DNA of 64,000 bases from Emergomyces orientalis. Lineage: Eukaryota > Ascomycota > Eurotiomycetes > Onygenales > Ajellomycetaceae. Every line of letters begins with the position of its first letter. Positions within the stretch are counted from its first letter, which is position 1. The stretch spans positions 372,001 through 436,000 of the forward strand of contig MOWL01000047.1 of assembly GCA_002110485.1 (NCBI GenBank), given 5' to 3'. The notes below the pieces were generated by a model. The model was not told the origin of the DNA, did no database searches, and saw nothing but the letters and a program-made list of their open reading frames with translations. The position numbers and the translations under genes were made by a program. This document shows, in pieces, positions 48,517 through 59,723 of the stretch.

Positions 48517-50213
48517 CTATAAAGATCTCCTGAATAGCTCCTCACTGGATGCATTGGGGTCAATACCCCCCTGCACCTGTTGTTCCCAACCCCGCCAATC
48601 CGCCGCATGGCTCTCAGGAACAGGTTCACCCAGCGCTGGCTCCGGAATAATTCTCCCTCCAGTAACTGGTATCTCAGCCCCTGGCTCTAGTTCCTTTCCC
48701 ATTTCCACATATCTCCACACAACCTTCAACCGATCCAATGCCTTCACCCCCCTATTACTCGTTCCCCGAATCCCATCCAGCGCCTCCCAGTCCACCTCAA
48801 AGACGCCAGAATCGTATGCATGCCCGCCTTCAAAATATGCGTTGAACCAGACGTGCGCGACAGATGTCACCATCGTCCAGCCTGTATATGCGGACATGGC
48901 GCGCCGGTCGATGCTAATGTTCACGTTTGAGGTGGGGATTATGACTTTGCTTCGCGGGCGGAGGATTATTGCTGGTATGGCGCTTTCAATGTCTGTGGAG
49001 GCAGAGAAAAAGCTTTGGACCATTTTCGACCAGGGTTTCGGGGTGGTGACGGGTTGGAAAATCGGTGGTGATTTTGGAGATATGGACGGCCGCGATGTAG
49101 TTGCGGCCGGGGCTGGGGTTGGGAGAGGTGGGCTGTCGGTATCGTTTAATGTACTCTCATCATCGATCTCCTCTCTCCTGGGCCAAGTTTTTACTCTCCT
49201 GTTCCCTCCCTTCCCTTTCTCCTCTTTTCCTTCATCTTCCGCCTCCGCGCCCATTATAATCCTCTCTCGCCGATGAAACCGATGAAAACACTTAATGCGC
49301 CTCCCTTCCTCCACAAACCCCTCAACATCAACCTCCACCCCATCTCTCAAACCCCAAATATGCACCTCCAACACCTCCACAGGCCTCTCCACATATATCT
49401 TCCCTAGCTCCCTCGTCCACCGATCCACATACCCCACCCACCTCAGTTGGCTAGGTATGCTCACCCCCTCCCCAAACCTCGCTCTCATTCTCCTCTCCGT
49501 AAACCGCCTCAGCGCCTCCTCAGCCACCCACCCCCTCTCACTAATTAGAAAGCTACATGCAACCGTCCCGCTCCGCCCCTTGCCAGCTTTGCAGTGTACG
49601 ACAGCTACCCGGTTTCCCTTCTTATCATCATCACCTTCATCATCCACCACTTCCGCTTCCGCTTCAATCTCCCCAGAACCATTCCCATCCCCCAGCAACC
49701 AATTCCGCATACTAGCCATGATATGCGGAATAAGTGCAAATGGGGGTGGGTGATGGTCCGGAAAGGGGAAATGGTGAATACGGCCATAGACCTCTTCGTC
49801 CGGGTAGCCCGTGCCCTCCGCCCGGAATTCCCAAATTGCCCAGTTCTCGCCGTGTTTAAGGTCTAGGAAGCGGACGAGGGAGTCTGTGGGGTTGCGATAG
49901 GCACGGCGTGGGTAGGTGGAAGAGGGGCCAGAGGTAGCGATTACTGAGAAGAGTGGGTAAGTATTTGCCAGGGGAGAGCACCGAAATGTGAATGGGATGT
50001 TTTAACTACATACTCTCGTCCGTGACATAGCATAAGTCAAGGCCTGTTTCACGATGGCGGAGTCGGGGACCCGCGATTATCTGGCGGAGGAGAGAGGCCT
50101 GTTACTCAATCAATCAATTAATTAGTAAATGATTCTGGATTTGCTTCCAGGGGATTCTTCGGTTGTCAATTGACACGTAGCACATGTTGCTAAACAATAA
50201 ACGGACATACCAT
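48517..50213 (-). CDS. PTEN-type phosphatidylinositol-3-phosphatase (tumour-suppressor homologue)
   Basis: This is a PTEN/TEP1-like dual-specificity lipid phosphatase that removes the 3-phosphate from phosphoinositides. Exons are 50213-50211 (ATG only), 50098-50014 and 49943-48517, joining to about 504 residues. The start reads M, then ASLLRQIIAGPRLRHRETGL and DLCYVTDE, as in PTEN. A conserved YRNPTDSLVRFLDLKHGENW segment follows, then RIHHFPFPDHHPPPF and the catalytic P-loop HCKAGKGRSGT near residues 145-155, with the catalytic Cys, both Lys and Arg present. The C-terminal half shows a C2 domain interrupted by a disordered Ser/Pro insert and ending in GVFEVDWEALDGIRG. A Glu/Asp-rich insert also lies just before the P-loop. 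The first intron (112 nt, donor GTATGT, acceptor AACAG) lies directly after the ATG. In filamentous fungi this family affects growth, conidiation and cell-wall stress; that is inference. Confidence 0.93.
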
Positions 50214-50802
50214 AGCAAAATATAACTGGCTTCAAGAGACAACCTGCTCATAGCCGGAATCAATTTACTGAATTTCCCTTCTATGTCAAGTTACATCATA
50301 CATAATCTGGGGTATTCTGTAAGTTGACGCATTGTTGTCGGCAAAAGGAGAGTTCTTGCAAAGGTAAAGGTGCTTCCTCATATATAGTCAGTTGAAAATG
50401 GACGCTTAGTTGTTTGCTGTTACGTCGTTGGCTGTTGGGCTGCAGGTTGGTTGGTACCCATTAAGTAGATACGTTTTAGCTGCCCAGTGCTGATGATGTC
50501 ATGACACTTTTTCCGGTTGGGGCTTCGATTATCTTGTGGATATTTCCTACCCAATTTTGACAATGCGTCCGCATTCTTATATACCTATAGATACAAATGC
50601 ACGTAATTACAATGCCGAAAGGATACGTTCAAAAAATGAAAATGAAATAATCTAGGGTATAAAAGGCCGTTCATATACAAAGCCTCATGCGTGTCTGTCT
50701 ACAGTAGTGAACGAGATATGGCACCGCATCAATATGCTACAATGCGCCCAGACCCTCCACCTAACACCTTCTAAACTATCCCTACGTATCCGATATGTAT
50801 TA
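50214..50802. promoter_or_regulatory. Promoter of the PTEN-type gene and 3' flank of the PPR gene
   Basis: This 589-bp spacer between two minus-strand genes holds the PTEN-type promoter and the PPR 3' UTR. I see no defined site or gene. Confidence 0.4.
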
Positions 50803-52655
50803 TCAATGCACCATAGGTCGTCTCGCAATCGGCTTCCGTATCTCAGAATCATACTGTAAAAGCTTCGCATACTGATCCTCAGAATCAAAACACCGCGTGC
50901 GAACATGAACCTTCGACCCAGGCGTTAACGAAAACCCACTATCCATCATCTCGACAAAATACCTATGTGCCTCACGGAACCGTCCCGCGTCTACACAGAG
51001 CAGTACCAGGTGCTCATACGTCATCCGGTCCGGGAAGACGTCCAGGAGAACCATCTCTTGGACGAAGAAATTGGCCATCTCATGGGCCCCCGTGACGTGG
51101 CAGCCACGGATGAGATGGTTAAAGGTTGTGGCTGAGGGTCGGTGTTCGAAGATATCGGCTAACGCACGGTAAAATTCCAGCGCTACGGTCATGCTCTTGT
51201 GGTGGACGGCCATTTCGATCACGGCGTTTACAGCTGCCAGAGGTACGTTGTGGCGTTCTTTTGTTTTCATATCTGCCAGCGTCTGCCAGACGGTTCGCGG
51301 TCGGATGTTCTTTTCGATGCAGTACGTGAATATCGATCGTGTGGCAGTCTCGTCGAGCTTGAACGTTGCCTTTTGGGCAGTACATAGGACGCGTAGGGCA
51401 ACGTCGAGATCGCCCGCGGCGAGATATGTGTCAACAAGACAATTGTAATCTTCCAGCAAGAAAATGCCCTCGCGCTGCTGCAGAACCCGGAAAACATCGC
51501 GGGCTAGCCATGTGTTACCTGTTCGCGACGTCATTATGAGAATGTTGCTGCAGACACCGTAAGGAGGGTTGATAAGGCCCGATTGCACGCGCTTCTTCCA
51601 TACAAAGGTGACGCATTTCTCGTGGAATGACTCGCTGGCTGCAACGAGGATGTGAAACCACAGGTTGGGAGAAAGCTCATATCCGCTGTTTATCCACTTG
51701 AGCATTAACTCTAAGATCATGTCGAAGTCTTCGACTTCGCATAGATTATATATTAAAAGACTGTAGAGCCATGGTTCGACTGGGATGTTCTGGGCTTGCA
51801 TGCACGATATGTGGTCCAGCGCCATTTCAAACTGGCCCTCTCGGATGAGTCCAGTTACGATATTATGCCATCCCTCAGGCGAAATTGTCAGCCACCGATC
51901 GCGGAGAGTGTGAAGGACTTTCTGGCGCAAGATATAATCGGGATGAACCGCGAGAACCTAGTCATCGCGGTCAAACCATCAGTATAAGTGTAAATCAATC
52001 ATCTGAGGACGAGGAAACGGAGGGCTTGTCTAAAACTGGGAGTGAGTGGTACCTTCAACGCCGCATGGAGAGTTGCCGAGTCAATTGGTATATGATTTTC
52101 GTGCATCTCTTTCAGTAGGCTTCGGACGTGCTTCGGACAGCCCATAAACGAATCCGCATTTGCCATTATCAGCACAGTGTAATGCCATGTTTGCGGCCGG
52201 AAGCCTCGTCTCCGGATAAGCTCCCTCATCAATTTCATGGTGGATTTGTAATTCGGCGCTTCCTCAACTGTCTTCCGGAGCATGGCTTCGATGCGCTCGT
52301 CCCCTAAGTCTCGAATAGGCCGACTTAGATACGTGAACTCTTGAAACTTTCTGTGAGAAAAAGCTTTCCCCCGCGGGGCTTCCGTAAAATGCTCTTCCAT
52401 CTCGCCCCGTGGGTCTGAATCATGTTTCCCAGACACCGCGCCATTTCCCTCTGCGAAGTGCGAATTCAGTTCCGGGGAGACCAAGGCGGCTTCTGTTGTT
52501 CGTGAGAAGGATCGGGCGGCGGAGCGGGCTTTAAAGGCGGGATTGACATGTTGCTTCAGCCGCCTTGGGAAATTTGACCACTTCAATGGCGCCTGCGTGT
52601 AGGATGGGCAAAGACAATGCCATAAGCCGTCAGCTACAATGGTTCTCACAGACAT
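50803..52655 (-). CDS. Pentatricopeptide-repeat (PPR) protein, probably mitochondrial
   Basis: Two exons (52655-52053, 51957-50803) encode about 585 residues; the 95-nt intron lies after ATLHAALK. The first 60 residues are basic, rich in Arg, Ser and Ala and lack acidic residues, typical of a mitochondrial import signal. From about residue 120 the protein is a chain of helical pairs of about 35 residues, with PPR-like spacing (for example WHNIVTGLIREGQFEMALDHI, YNCLVDTYLAAGDLDVALRVL and FNHLIRGCHVTGAHEMANFF). PPR proteins bind organelle RNA and support its processing, stability or translation. Which RNA is bound cannot be told from the sequence. The C-terminus (after VHVRTRCF) has no known domain. 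It lies 290 bases downstream of the phospholipase gene on the same strand. Confidence 0.9.
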
Positions 52656-52946
52656 GTTTCGGCTGGAAGTCAGGGAATGGTTTCAGAACTTTTGGTGCAC
52701 AAAAAGCAGCTTTTTGGATATATTGCTTAGTCATCATTTTTTCTACACTAAATCAACATGATATAGGAGTGAAGGCGCAGGAAATTATCCAAGCAATTTT
52801 ATGTGAGGTCGAATCCTTTTATTGATAAGAACGGTGTTCTCAATATGGTTTCGTATTTCCAAGGCTCTCCAATGGATATCCTATACCAATAGCTTACCCC
52901 AATATACCGTTTCTATTTAATTATATGCGCAACAGAGAAGAAATTA

Positions 52947-55529
52947 TCAAGAGAACAGCTGCAAGCCTTCCTGCTCCCCTTCCCGCATCCTCTGTAATCT
53001 CGCCCTCTTCTTCCTTTCGTAAATACCTCGGACTACGCGTTTCACCCGGTCTTCACCTTCGGCAAAATTGGCTTTGGCGAGCCCAACGACACCATCGACT
53101 TGTTCTGGTGTGTAAACAAAATTCCACGTACTCATGAAATCGTTGCGGGCAGGGTCTATCGACTCTGCAGCCTCTGATGGCTCTGGAGATGTATTTGTGT
53201 TTTCAGAATTGCTAGCTGGGGTGGTCGATGATGGTGGTGATGGTTGTAGTGGTGGCTGGGGTGCGGCCTGTTTAACCGCGGGGGCGGCAGGGTTTTTCAA
53301 AAGCGGGAAGTACACAACAGCAATTCCAGCATCAGGTTGCATAAGACTGAAGTCTGAGTCAGAATTATCTTGCGGAGGTGAATGGAACAACCTCTTGGAT
53401 GGTGGAGGTTCTTTTGTGGATGTCTGCTCTTGGGTGGTCCCAAGCCAAACATTACAATAACCAAGATCAGTCATTTCGGGTTCTGGGCTCGACGTTGTAA
53501 AACCTTGGGTTTCACTTGGAACGGCTCCTCCGCTCTCCATATCCGTCCCTTGTCTCATGCTGCTTGGTTCTAGACTTTGTCCTTTGGCACCACTCTGTTC
53601 TTTGGCAGCGGAGAGGTTCTCGTCCGATTTCTCCACTGAACTACCCGCAGCTTCCTCAATGGCTTTGGCAGTTTCTGCGGGTTGTGTTCCTGATTTTGGC
53701 CAACCCGACCCAATCGGCCACCCTTTGACACCTCTTTGGCGTGCGTATCCTTCCACAACCGAAAGCCAGTTTTCTTCTTTGACGTCGGCCGAAGCATCAA
53801 AAACGATTATCATATCAACATTACGGCCGGGGCGGAGAAGAGGGTATATTGGTAGATTGTTACTCATCCCAGCATCCATAAGGCGGAGCTCTTTGTCCTT
53901 GAAAATCGACTCTGGACACGTCTTTGGAAGCTGGCCTCTCAAACCGAGGGCGAAATTTGGTACGGATGCCGGATCGAAAGGATGGACACGGATCAGATCC
54001 TCGCTCTTCCCTTCTAGTACGGCATCAATGCCGCCGAATCCCGCGAGGCCTCGTAAAATTGGCCTCACTTCCTTGTAATAATGAGCAAGAGTGGCACAGA
54101 ACGCGCTCCCCCAGATTCCCATAAACACAGAGATTCGTAATTCAGGGACGGCGTAATCTTTCGAAGTGGGAACGTCTCGACCCTCCCAAAATTGTCTCCC
54201 TGTCGCCCACATTGGTATTCCTGCGGTAAACTCTTCGCAAAACAATTCGTACGGGGTAAATTCGAACCATTCGAACCACGTTTCTTGTTTTGTCTCAGGC
54301 TTCGGTTCATTTGATACGAGCTTCATAGAGGGGTCAGGCGCAGTTGTATCTTCGGGAGGGATTTCGTGACGCACAGCGGTGTATATGGGAAGAGGATTGG
54401 CGCCATTGTCAGTGAAAACTCTTTGGTTCGAAAGTTTAAGGTCGCAATCCTGTAAATCCAACGGCTGTCGAGCCGGAACTAAAAGCCTAGCAGTCAACAG
54501 CAGGCCGTATATATCGACCAATCCAAATTCCGACTCGGGGCTGGCTTTTAGCTTTTCTACCAAGCCCCTCAACAGGTATTTATTTGTTGGAACGGTTGTA
54601 AGCTGTCTAAGTACTTCGGGTGGGAAGGCAATGTGAATTCCAAGCCTTTTTTTCAAGTGTCGCACTACTTTCGCAAAATCTTGTTCTCCTAACGATGAAT
54701 TATAGATCGTCTGCAACCAACAGCTCCCACTCACACCGGCAGTATACATAGTGCAATCCCAAAGCCCTGCCTCTTTCGTGGCAAGAAAAGAGCCGGCGCC
54801 CGCAACAAGGGCGCGTAAACCACCCCCAGAACTGCACATTGCGATCACAGGTATATCATCCGGATGTATGTCCTTCTCCGGTAAGTCGAGATAAGATGCT
54901 AGAGATTTGATCATAGCTTGTCGACGTCTCCATTGAAAATACCGCTCTTCGCGGCATAGACCCTCACCAATCCGAACCCGGGCTTCCCGAGTTATCTCGG
55001 GATTCAACTCAGCATCATGGGCTTCTGACCAGATCTCGTCGGCCAAAGACCCCTTCGCCATCGTCAATTCTCGCTGGAGGGTTTGGATGGTCGCAGGAAG
55101 CAGCGCTGTCCATGCTGGAGCGACATACTGCTTGATTAGCTCTGGCCAATTAGGAGAACCGAAAGAATCTTTGACAGTGCCGATCTTCGAGGTGAATGTG
55201 TCCCATGCAGATTGAGAAGTTGGAAGTTCGACTGGCAGTCCCTCGGGCGGCTTGGCTGGGGGATCGCTCACAAGTGGCCGCAATTGGACGCGGTGAGAGC
55301 GCTCAGGAGAGACCTGTAATATTCTCGAGCTTTTCCATGGCTGATTTAAGGGACGCGGAATATCCTTGGTACCATCGTCCCGTTTCTCCCAAGCGCCACA
55401 ATTCCGACCTGAGTCGTTTTTAACCAGGTGTCTCTCCGTTGAGTGAAAATACGAAGCTCCTGCGCCCAAAAGGACAATACATGTTAAAGGCAATCTCCGT
55501 CTTGCGTGTAAAGCTCTGGCAGTGCCCAT
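52947..55529 (-). CDS. Cytosolic-phospholipase-A2-type lipase (PlaA-like)
   Basis: This single-exon gene encodes about 860 residues. The N-terminus (RRRLPLTCIVLLGAGASYF) is basic then hydrophobic, a possible mitochondrial presequence or membrane anchor; the Aspergillus PlaA homologue is reported as mitochondrial. The catalytic PLA2/B domain shows the oxyanion stretch CSSGGGLRAL near residue 231, the nucleophile motif GVSGSC near 265 (Ser in G-x-S-G-S) and MDAGMSNNLPIYPLL near 551, whose Asp completes the Ser-Asp dyad. After the domain (to about 600) comes a long disordered tail, rich in Ser, Pro, Glu and Lys, with a short conserved stretch and an Arg-rich helix at the end. It lacks the calcium-binding C2 domain of animal cPLA2, as fungal members do. 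It releases fatty acids from membrane phospholipids. An upstream TTG is in frame but not an ATG, so the start is placed at 55529. Confidence 0.92.
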   Translation of the reverse strand: MGTARALHARRRLPLTCIVLLGAGASYFHSTERHLVKNDSGRNCGAWEKRDDGTKDIPRPLNQPWKSSRILQVSPERSHRVQLRPLVSDPPAKPPEGLPVELPTSQSAWDTFTSKIGTVKDSFGSPNWPELIKQYVAPAWTALLPATIQTLQRELTMAKGSLADEIWSEAHDAELNPEITREARVRIGEGLCREERYFQWRRRQAMIKSLASYLDLPEKDIHPDDIPVIAMCSSGGGLRALVAGAGSFLATKEAGLWDCTMYTAGVSGSCWLQTIYNSSLGEQDFAKVVRHLKKRLGIHIAFPPEVLRQLTTVPTNKYLLRGLVEKLKASPESEFGLVDIYGLLLTARLLVPARQPLDLQDCDLKLSNQRVFTDNGANPLPIYTAVRHEIPPEDTTAPDPSMKLVSNEPKPETKQETWFEWFEFTPYELFCEEFTAGIPMWATGRQFWEGRDVPTSKDYAVPELRISVFMGIWGSAFCATLAHYYKEVRPILRGLAGFGGIDAVLEGKSEDLIRVHPFDPASVPNFALGLRGQLPKTCPESIFKDKELRLMDAGMSNNLPIYPLLRPGRNVDMIIVFDASADVKEENWLSVVEGYARQRGVKGWPIGSGWPKSGTQPAETAKAIEEAAGSSVEKSDENLSAAKEQSGAKGQSLEPSSMRQGTDMESGGAVPSETQGFTTSSPEPEMTDLGYCNVWLGTTQEQTSTKEPPPSKRLFHSPPQDNSDSDFSLMQPDAGIAVVYFPLLKNPAAPAVKQAAPQPPLQPSPPSSTTPASNSENTNTSPEPSEAAESIDPARNDFMSTWNFVYTPEQVDGVVGLAKANFAEGEDRVKRVVRGIYERKKRARLQRMREGEQEGLQLFS

Positions 55530-56022
55530 TGAGACGAGGACACCACCGGCTTCCAATGGCCTGTGCAGTCATGAACCTCTATTCTACCTAGGTAGCAGAA
55601 TGTTCGGAGTATTGGGATCTGACCAACAATTCTGCCACCTAGAATTATTGATATCAGGGAAAAAAAGCCAGGGCTATGACGCAACCCACGTGATATGTCT
55701 CATGGAATATAGTTATTCCGTATATGTCCATATGTGGACTAGCGTGTGTCACCCCAACAACAGCTCATGCGCTATCAGATCAGGAGAACAGTTACATATT
55801 ATCCTTATCCATCTATGACACTCACCATTCACAGGCATGGATAGGACTGACTAGAGCATTTCTTTGTATTCTGCACAGTATATTCCCTATTGCCACTATA
55901 TTTAAGACAATGCTTTGAACTCTTTTCTTTTTGTGTTTTTCTGAAACAGCATCTGTGCCTGAATTCTCATGTCAGGAGCATTCAACTAGGATTTGGCAGA
56001 GAGCAGATTATGCACGAGAGCC
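55530..56022. promoter_or_regulatory. Divergent promoter between the phospholipase and Exo70 genes
   Basis: This 493-bp spacer lies between two starts facing apart. A CACGTG palindrome lies at 55687-55692. Near Exo70 there are two short upstream ORFs: ATG at 55969 with stop at 55989 (6 codons), and ATG at 56010 whose frame runs to 56093, overlapping the Exo70 start. Confidence 0.5.
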
Positions 56023-56093
56023 ATGGTCGGGATGCGGAACGCAGTCCATGCGGAAGAGAGTGCGGAGGTGGAGGTGCTGTACGCAAATCTTGA
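56010..56093 (+). other. Upstream ORF overlapping the Exo70 start
   Basis: A 27-codon frame starts 13 bases before the Exo70 ATG and ends inside exon 1 in another frame. Its ATG has A at -3, a fair context. It can only act if transcription begins upstream of 56010. Confidence 0.4.
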
Positions 56094-58034
56094 AAAGTTG
56101 AACACCCTAACCAAGAAGATCCAAGGTTCCATGGCTCGTCTTGAAACAAGTGGAAAGGTGGTGAAAGATGCTATTGGGCCAATCTACAGCAACACACAAT
56201 CGTTGCAAGTCACAAATGCCAACATAGATAAAGTCAACGAGGCTATTGATCGACTTCGTCAGCCTTTAGATGTCAAGGGGAAGGAGGAGTCTATTATTCG
56301 TGCTGGGTAAGTCATCATTCTAGAAATAGTTCCACTCTCTCTCTTCCTTGTCACAATAATTGACATATTCTCTAGGCCCCGGAGTGCTGGGCTGGCCCAG
56401 TATTTGGGCGCCCTGAAACGCGTGGATCGTGCACTGTCAGATCTAAACTCTACGAACCTACGTTCAAACCAGAAAGCCGTTTCTGAATTTAGCACTTTGC
56501 TGAGTACCGGAAGCAGCAAGCTTCAGGAGATGTTCAAAGCTAGCCTACGGGAGAACATTACCACCGTAGAGCCGTTGCATTACATCACAAAACGTAAGCA
56601 CCTACCAACGACCCGTATCTTATCCCAAATGGCGCTCAAAAAATATCTATAGAATTGCCTTTCCCCACTATTCCAAGTGAGACGGTTTTGGAACTCTCGC
56701 CTGTCTGTGCCGCGATCAGCTCAGCCGCAAGCCATGGTCCCCAAGTCGGACAAACAGAAAACCCAGCTATCAGGATATATGCCGACATTCGTGCCCCTTA
56801 TATCACAACCAGCTTGCAAAATCTCGCCACTGCGTCTATCAACACCGCCAAACGAAAGCCAAGCGACGGTCCGTATCGGCAAGGGACCAACGGTATAGGA
56901 ATGTACGCCAGCGGTATCGAGGGTATGCTCCTGGCAGAGCATGAGAACATTTCACAGATATTCCCACCAGAGGAGCAAGCAAAGGCGCTCCAAGCGACTT
57001 GTCGACCGGCGATAGCGGAATTTTCAAAAACCCAACGGGAATTGAACATGTATATCAAAGCGAATCTGATGACGGATTGTTTCCTTGCCTTTGAAATAAT
57101 TGAGATAGTCACCGGATTGTCATATCGACTCGATTCGGCCACGAGGCAATTGAAACCCCTCTTTTTCGAAGCCATGCGGCCAATCCGCGAGACCGCCAAA
57201 TCCGCGTTGTCCGAACTGCTGGAAGAAACACGCCGCAAAGCTGCAGCGGTGGCCGTTTTACCCCCTGATGGCGCCGCAATACCTCTCGTAGCGGATGTCA
57301 TGAATTCATTGTCTACGCTAACAGCATACTCAAACCCCCTTGCCTCCATCCTCACATCCCTCGGAGACGGAAATTGGAAACCGTCAAGTAAACCCAACAC
57401 TACCCCGCTAGATGTCAGTCCAGACAGCTCCACCATCCTCTCCCATTTCATCCTCGACATGATCGAAGCCTTACTCTCCGCCCTAGAAGCCCGAGCACGG
57501 GCCTTCCACCGCGCGAAACCCGTCCTCGGCACCTTTCTCGCAAATGTCATGTGCATCGTCGACCGCTCAATTCGCAATAGCAGCGAACTATCCCGCTACC
57601 TCTCTACCCCGGAAAACAGCACTCGCCTAGACATATGGCGCAAAAAGGGCGTCTCCACATACCTTGACGCCTGGCGCGATCCATCCTCCCACCTCCTCGA
57701 CGTCCAGTATACCAGCAGGGCGGGCGCGCGTCCCACCTCCGGCGGCCAAGTCGACTCAGGTGCCATTGTCAAAACCCTCTCGTCCAAGGACAAGGATAAT
57801 ATCAAGGACAAGTTCAAGGCCTTCAACTCCTCCTTTGACGAGCTAATTATTCGTCACAAATCATTAAGTATGGAGAAGGAGGTGCGCAGTATGTTGGCAA
57901 GGGAGGTTCAGGCCGTTATAGAGCCGTTGTATGCCCGCTTCTGGGACCGATATCATGAGATTGATAAGGGGAAGGGCAAATATGTCAAATACGACAAAGC
58001 CACCTTGTCGGCCCAGCTTGCGGCGTTGACATAA
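56023..58034 (+). CDS. EXO70: Exocyst complex subunit Exo70
   Basis: Exo70 marks sites of exocytosis at the plasma membrane by binding PI(4,5)P2 and Rho GTPases. The exons, 56023-56306, 56376-56593 and 56653-58034, are joined by 69- and 59-nt introns and give about 627 residues. The N-terminus contains [17 protein letters not shown] and [13 protein letters not shown], followed by a coiled-coil region; exon 2 ends at HYITK and exon 3 begins [11 protein letters not shown]. The C-terminal half is the helical Exo70 domain, with the conserved [11 protein letters not shown] stretch and a late basic helix. The last 80 residues include [12 protein letters not shown], a signature of the family, and end in a basic stretch likely to bind acidic lipid ([10 protein letters not shown]). 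The start at 56023 is chosen because the upstream in-frame TTG is not an ATG and the protein begins like other fungal Exo70s. Confidence 0.95.
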
Positions 58035-59723
58035 ATACCCATATAGCTTAGGGTACATGCGTTTTGTCTATTAGAGCCACACCGACATCCTTCTCGTTGT
58101 CTCGCGAACTTTCATACATCTCATTTTCCCCATTCCCTCTTTGAGTCCGAGCTTACAGTTCTTATTTCCGCTAGCCCTGGCGTTTCTTAGCAGGAGTTAA
58201 GGTATCCCCAATTGTCCCCCCTCACCCTATTCCTACCCCCCCTCCACATTCATATCGCAAGCGTCCAGTTTCCAGTTTCCAGCTTCCTCCCTCCTGCTCA
58301 TTATAGCCACTTGATATCCCCATCTATGTAGCGATTTTCGCCTTTTCTTTTGTCAGTTTATCTTTTCTTTCCCTGAATCGTTTTTCTATAATCCCTCGTT
58401 GATACTGCTTATTTTGTAAATCTGATATTCCGTCTCCTTTTTCTTTTCTTCCTTCTGTGGTCATCCGTTGGATGCGTGGTAATCTCCGACAAAAAAATAC
58501 GTAAAAGTAACAGAAACGACAAAGTAATAAAAGAAATCCTCTGGGTATGATTTATTGCGCGTTATACCTTGCTCTCATTTGCTTGGTGTGAGAAGTCAGG
58601 CGTTTTCAAACAATATGTTAATCACAAGGAACAGATAAATCCATAACAATGGCGCATGTATAGACTATTTGTAATATAAATTAACACATAGTTACAATAA
58701 AACAAGGATGCGACTGGATGAACTGATCAATAAAAATATAAACAGAAAACTGAAAAGCGTTGGAAGTATATTCAAAATAACTGGGAAAGAGTGAACCATC
58801 TACAGGGCTTAAAATATTTCCAAGAAGCATAGAAATATAAAATATATAAGTGCTATATAAAGGTTGAGACGTAGCGTCGATGTTAAAAATATATAATTAA
58901 CGGATGAAACGATAAGTGGAAGTGGGAAGTCGGGTGGGTGGGTCAGGCGAGCGGGGTGGGGTAGGAAAGCGTATCGAAACATCCCAACCAATTACTCCAA
59001 TCCTCCAAAGAAAGATTTTTCATCGGCCGACGGGTGGCTCATGTTATGACAGTCTGAGGCGGGAGCGCGAGTCGGGCCACGTGAGGGGTTTCAGAACTTG
59101 ATCATGGTGTAGTTTATATCCAATGAGTCACTCATGTTTTCGATACCACAAGTATCTGGTCTGGGCGACGGGGCCATAGGGTTGAATCCCCTTCCTGGAC
59201 ATTCGTAGAGCTGGTTAACTTGGCTCCAGCGCGTCGTCTGATATCTATAACGATCCTTCACGATGGTTCGTGCAAAGAGTTTTCCGTTTGTCATTGCGCT
59301 TGTCGAGAATATTATATCGCCCCAAGAGGTCGAGTATTCCAAGATGGTATACCACAGTTGAACCCCCCCCCCCCCCGGGGTGATTCCTTGCCGCAATCAT
59401 GCAGGGACAAAATCATAATGGTGAAAATAAAAGATATATGACAAAGTGGGTATGACTCAGAATGAGAACGATAAAATAGGACGGGTATGCATCACAAGAA
59501 TACAAAAAATCAACGCCGAACCAGCTATAATAGATAATCAAGTCAACTAAACCATATCAGGGACCTTAAATCCGCAAGCAATATTTCGGAGCTAGGTATG
59601 TAGATAGCCAAATGAATAGATAATGGGCTCGCGACTGTGAAGGTTTGCCCACAACAATTTCCCAATAACAGAGGAATCCAAAGACAAGAAGAAAATATCG
59701 GATCGGCATGAGATATGCCAAAA
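58035..59723. other. Convergent spacer with a coding-like block and a poly-C run
   Basis: This 1.7-kb spacer separates the Exo70 stop from the surface-protein stop. The left part is pyrimidine-rich 3' UTR. A CACGTG lies at 59078-59083. A 14-base C run at 59363-59376, followed by GGGG, sits beside the coding-like block at 59091-59393, described separately. The rest is AT-rich and empty. Confidence 0.5.
59091..59393 (-). pseudogene. Orphan coding-like block, possible gene fragment
   Basis: A minus-strand open frame of about 86 codons, without an ATG start, ends with TGA after MSDSLDINYTMIKF. It begins after the poly-C/G run and reads as an ordinary, well-mixed protein (ILEYSTSWGDIIFSTSAMTN, then RWSQVNQLYECPG and PSPRPDTCGI), unlike the AT-rich surroundings. 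I recognise no family. It may be a 3' exon whose upstream exons are degraded or beyond the poly-C run, a fragment of a duplicated gene, or chance. Confidence 0.35.

Noticed and set aside
48554..49276. 240-codon plus-strand frame antisense to the PTEN-type gene
   Set aside because: The opposite strand is a conserved phosphatase with an intact P-loop; this frame has no conserved motif.
13081..59083. Recurrent CACGTG palindromes in spacers (13081, 21221, 33418, 41339, 55687, 59078)
   Set aside because: About 15 such hexamers are expected by chance in 64 kb, so this count is not an enrichment.
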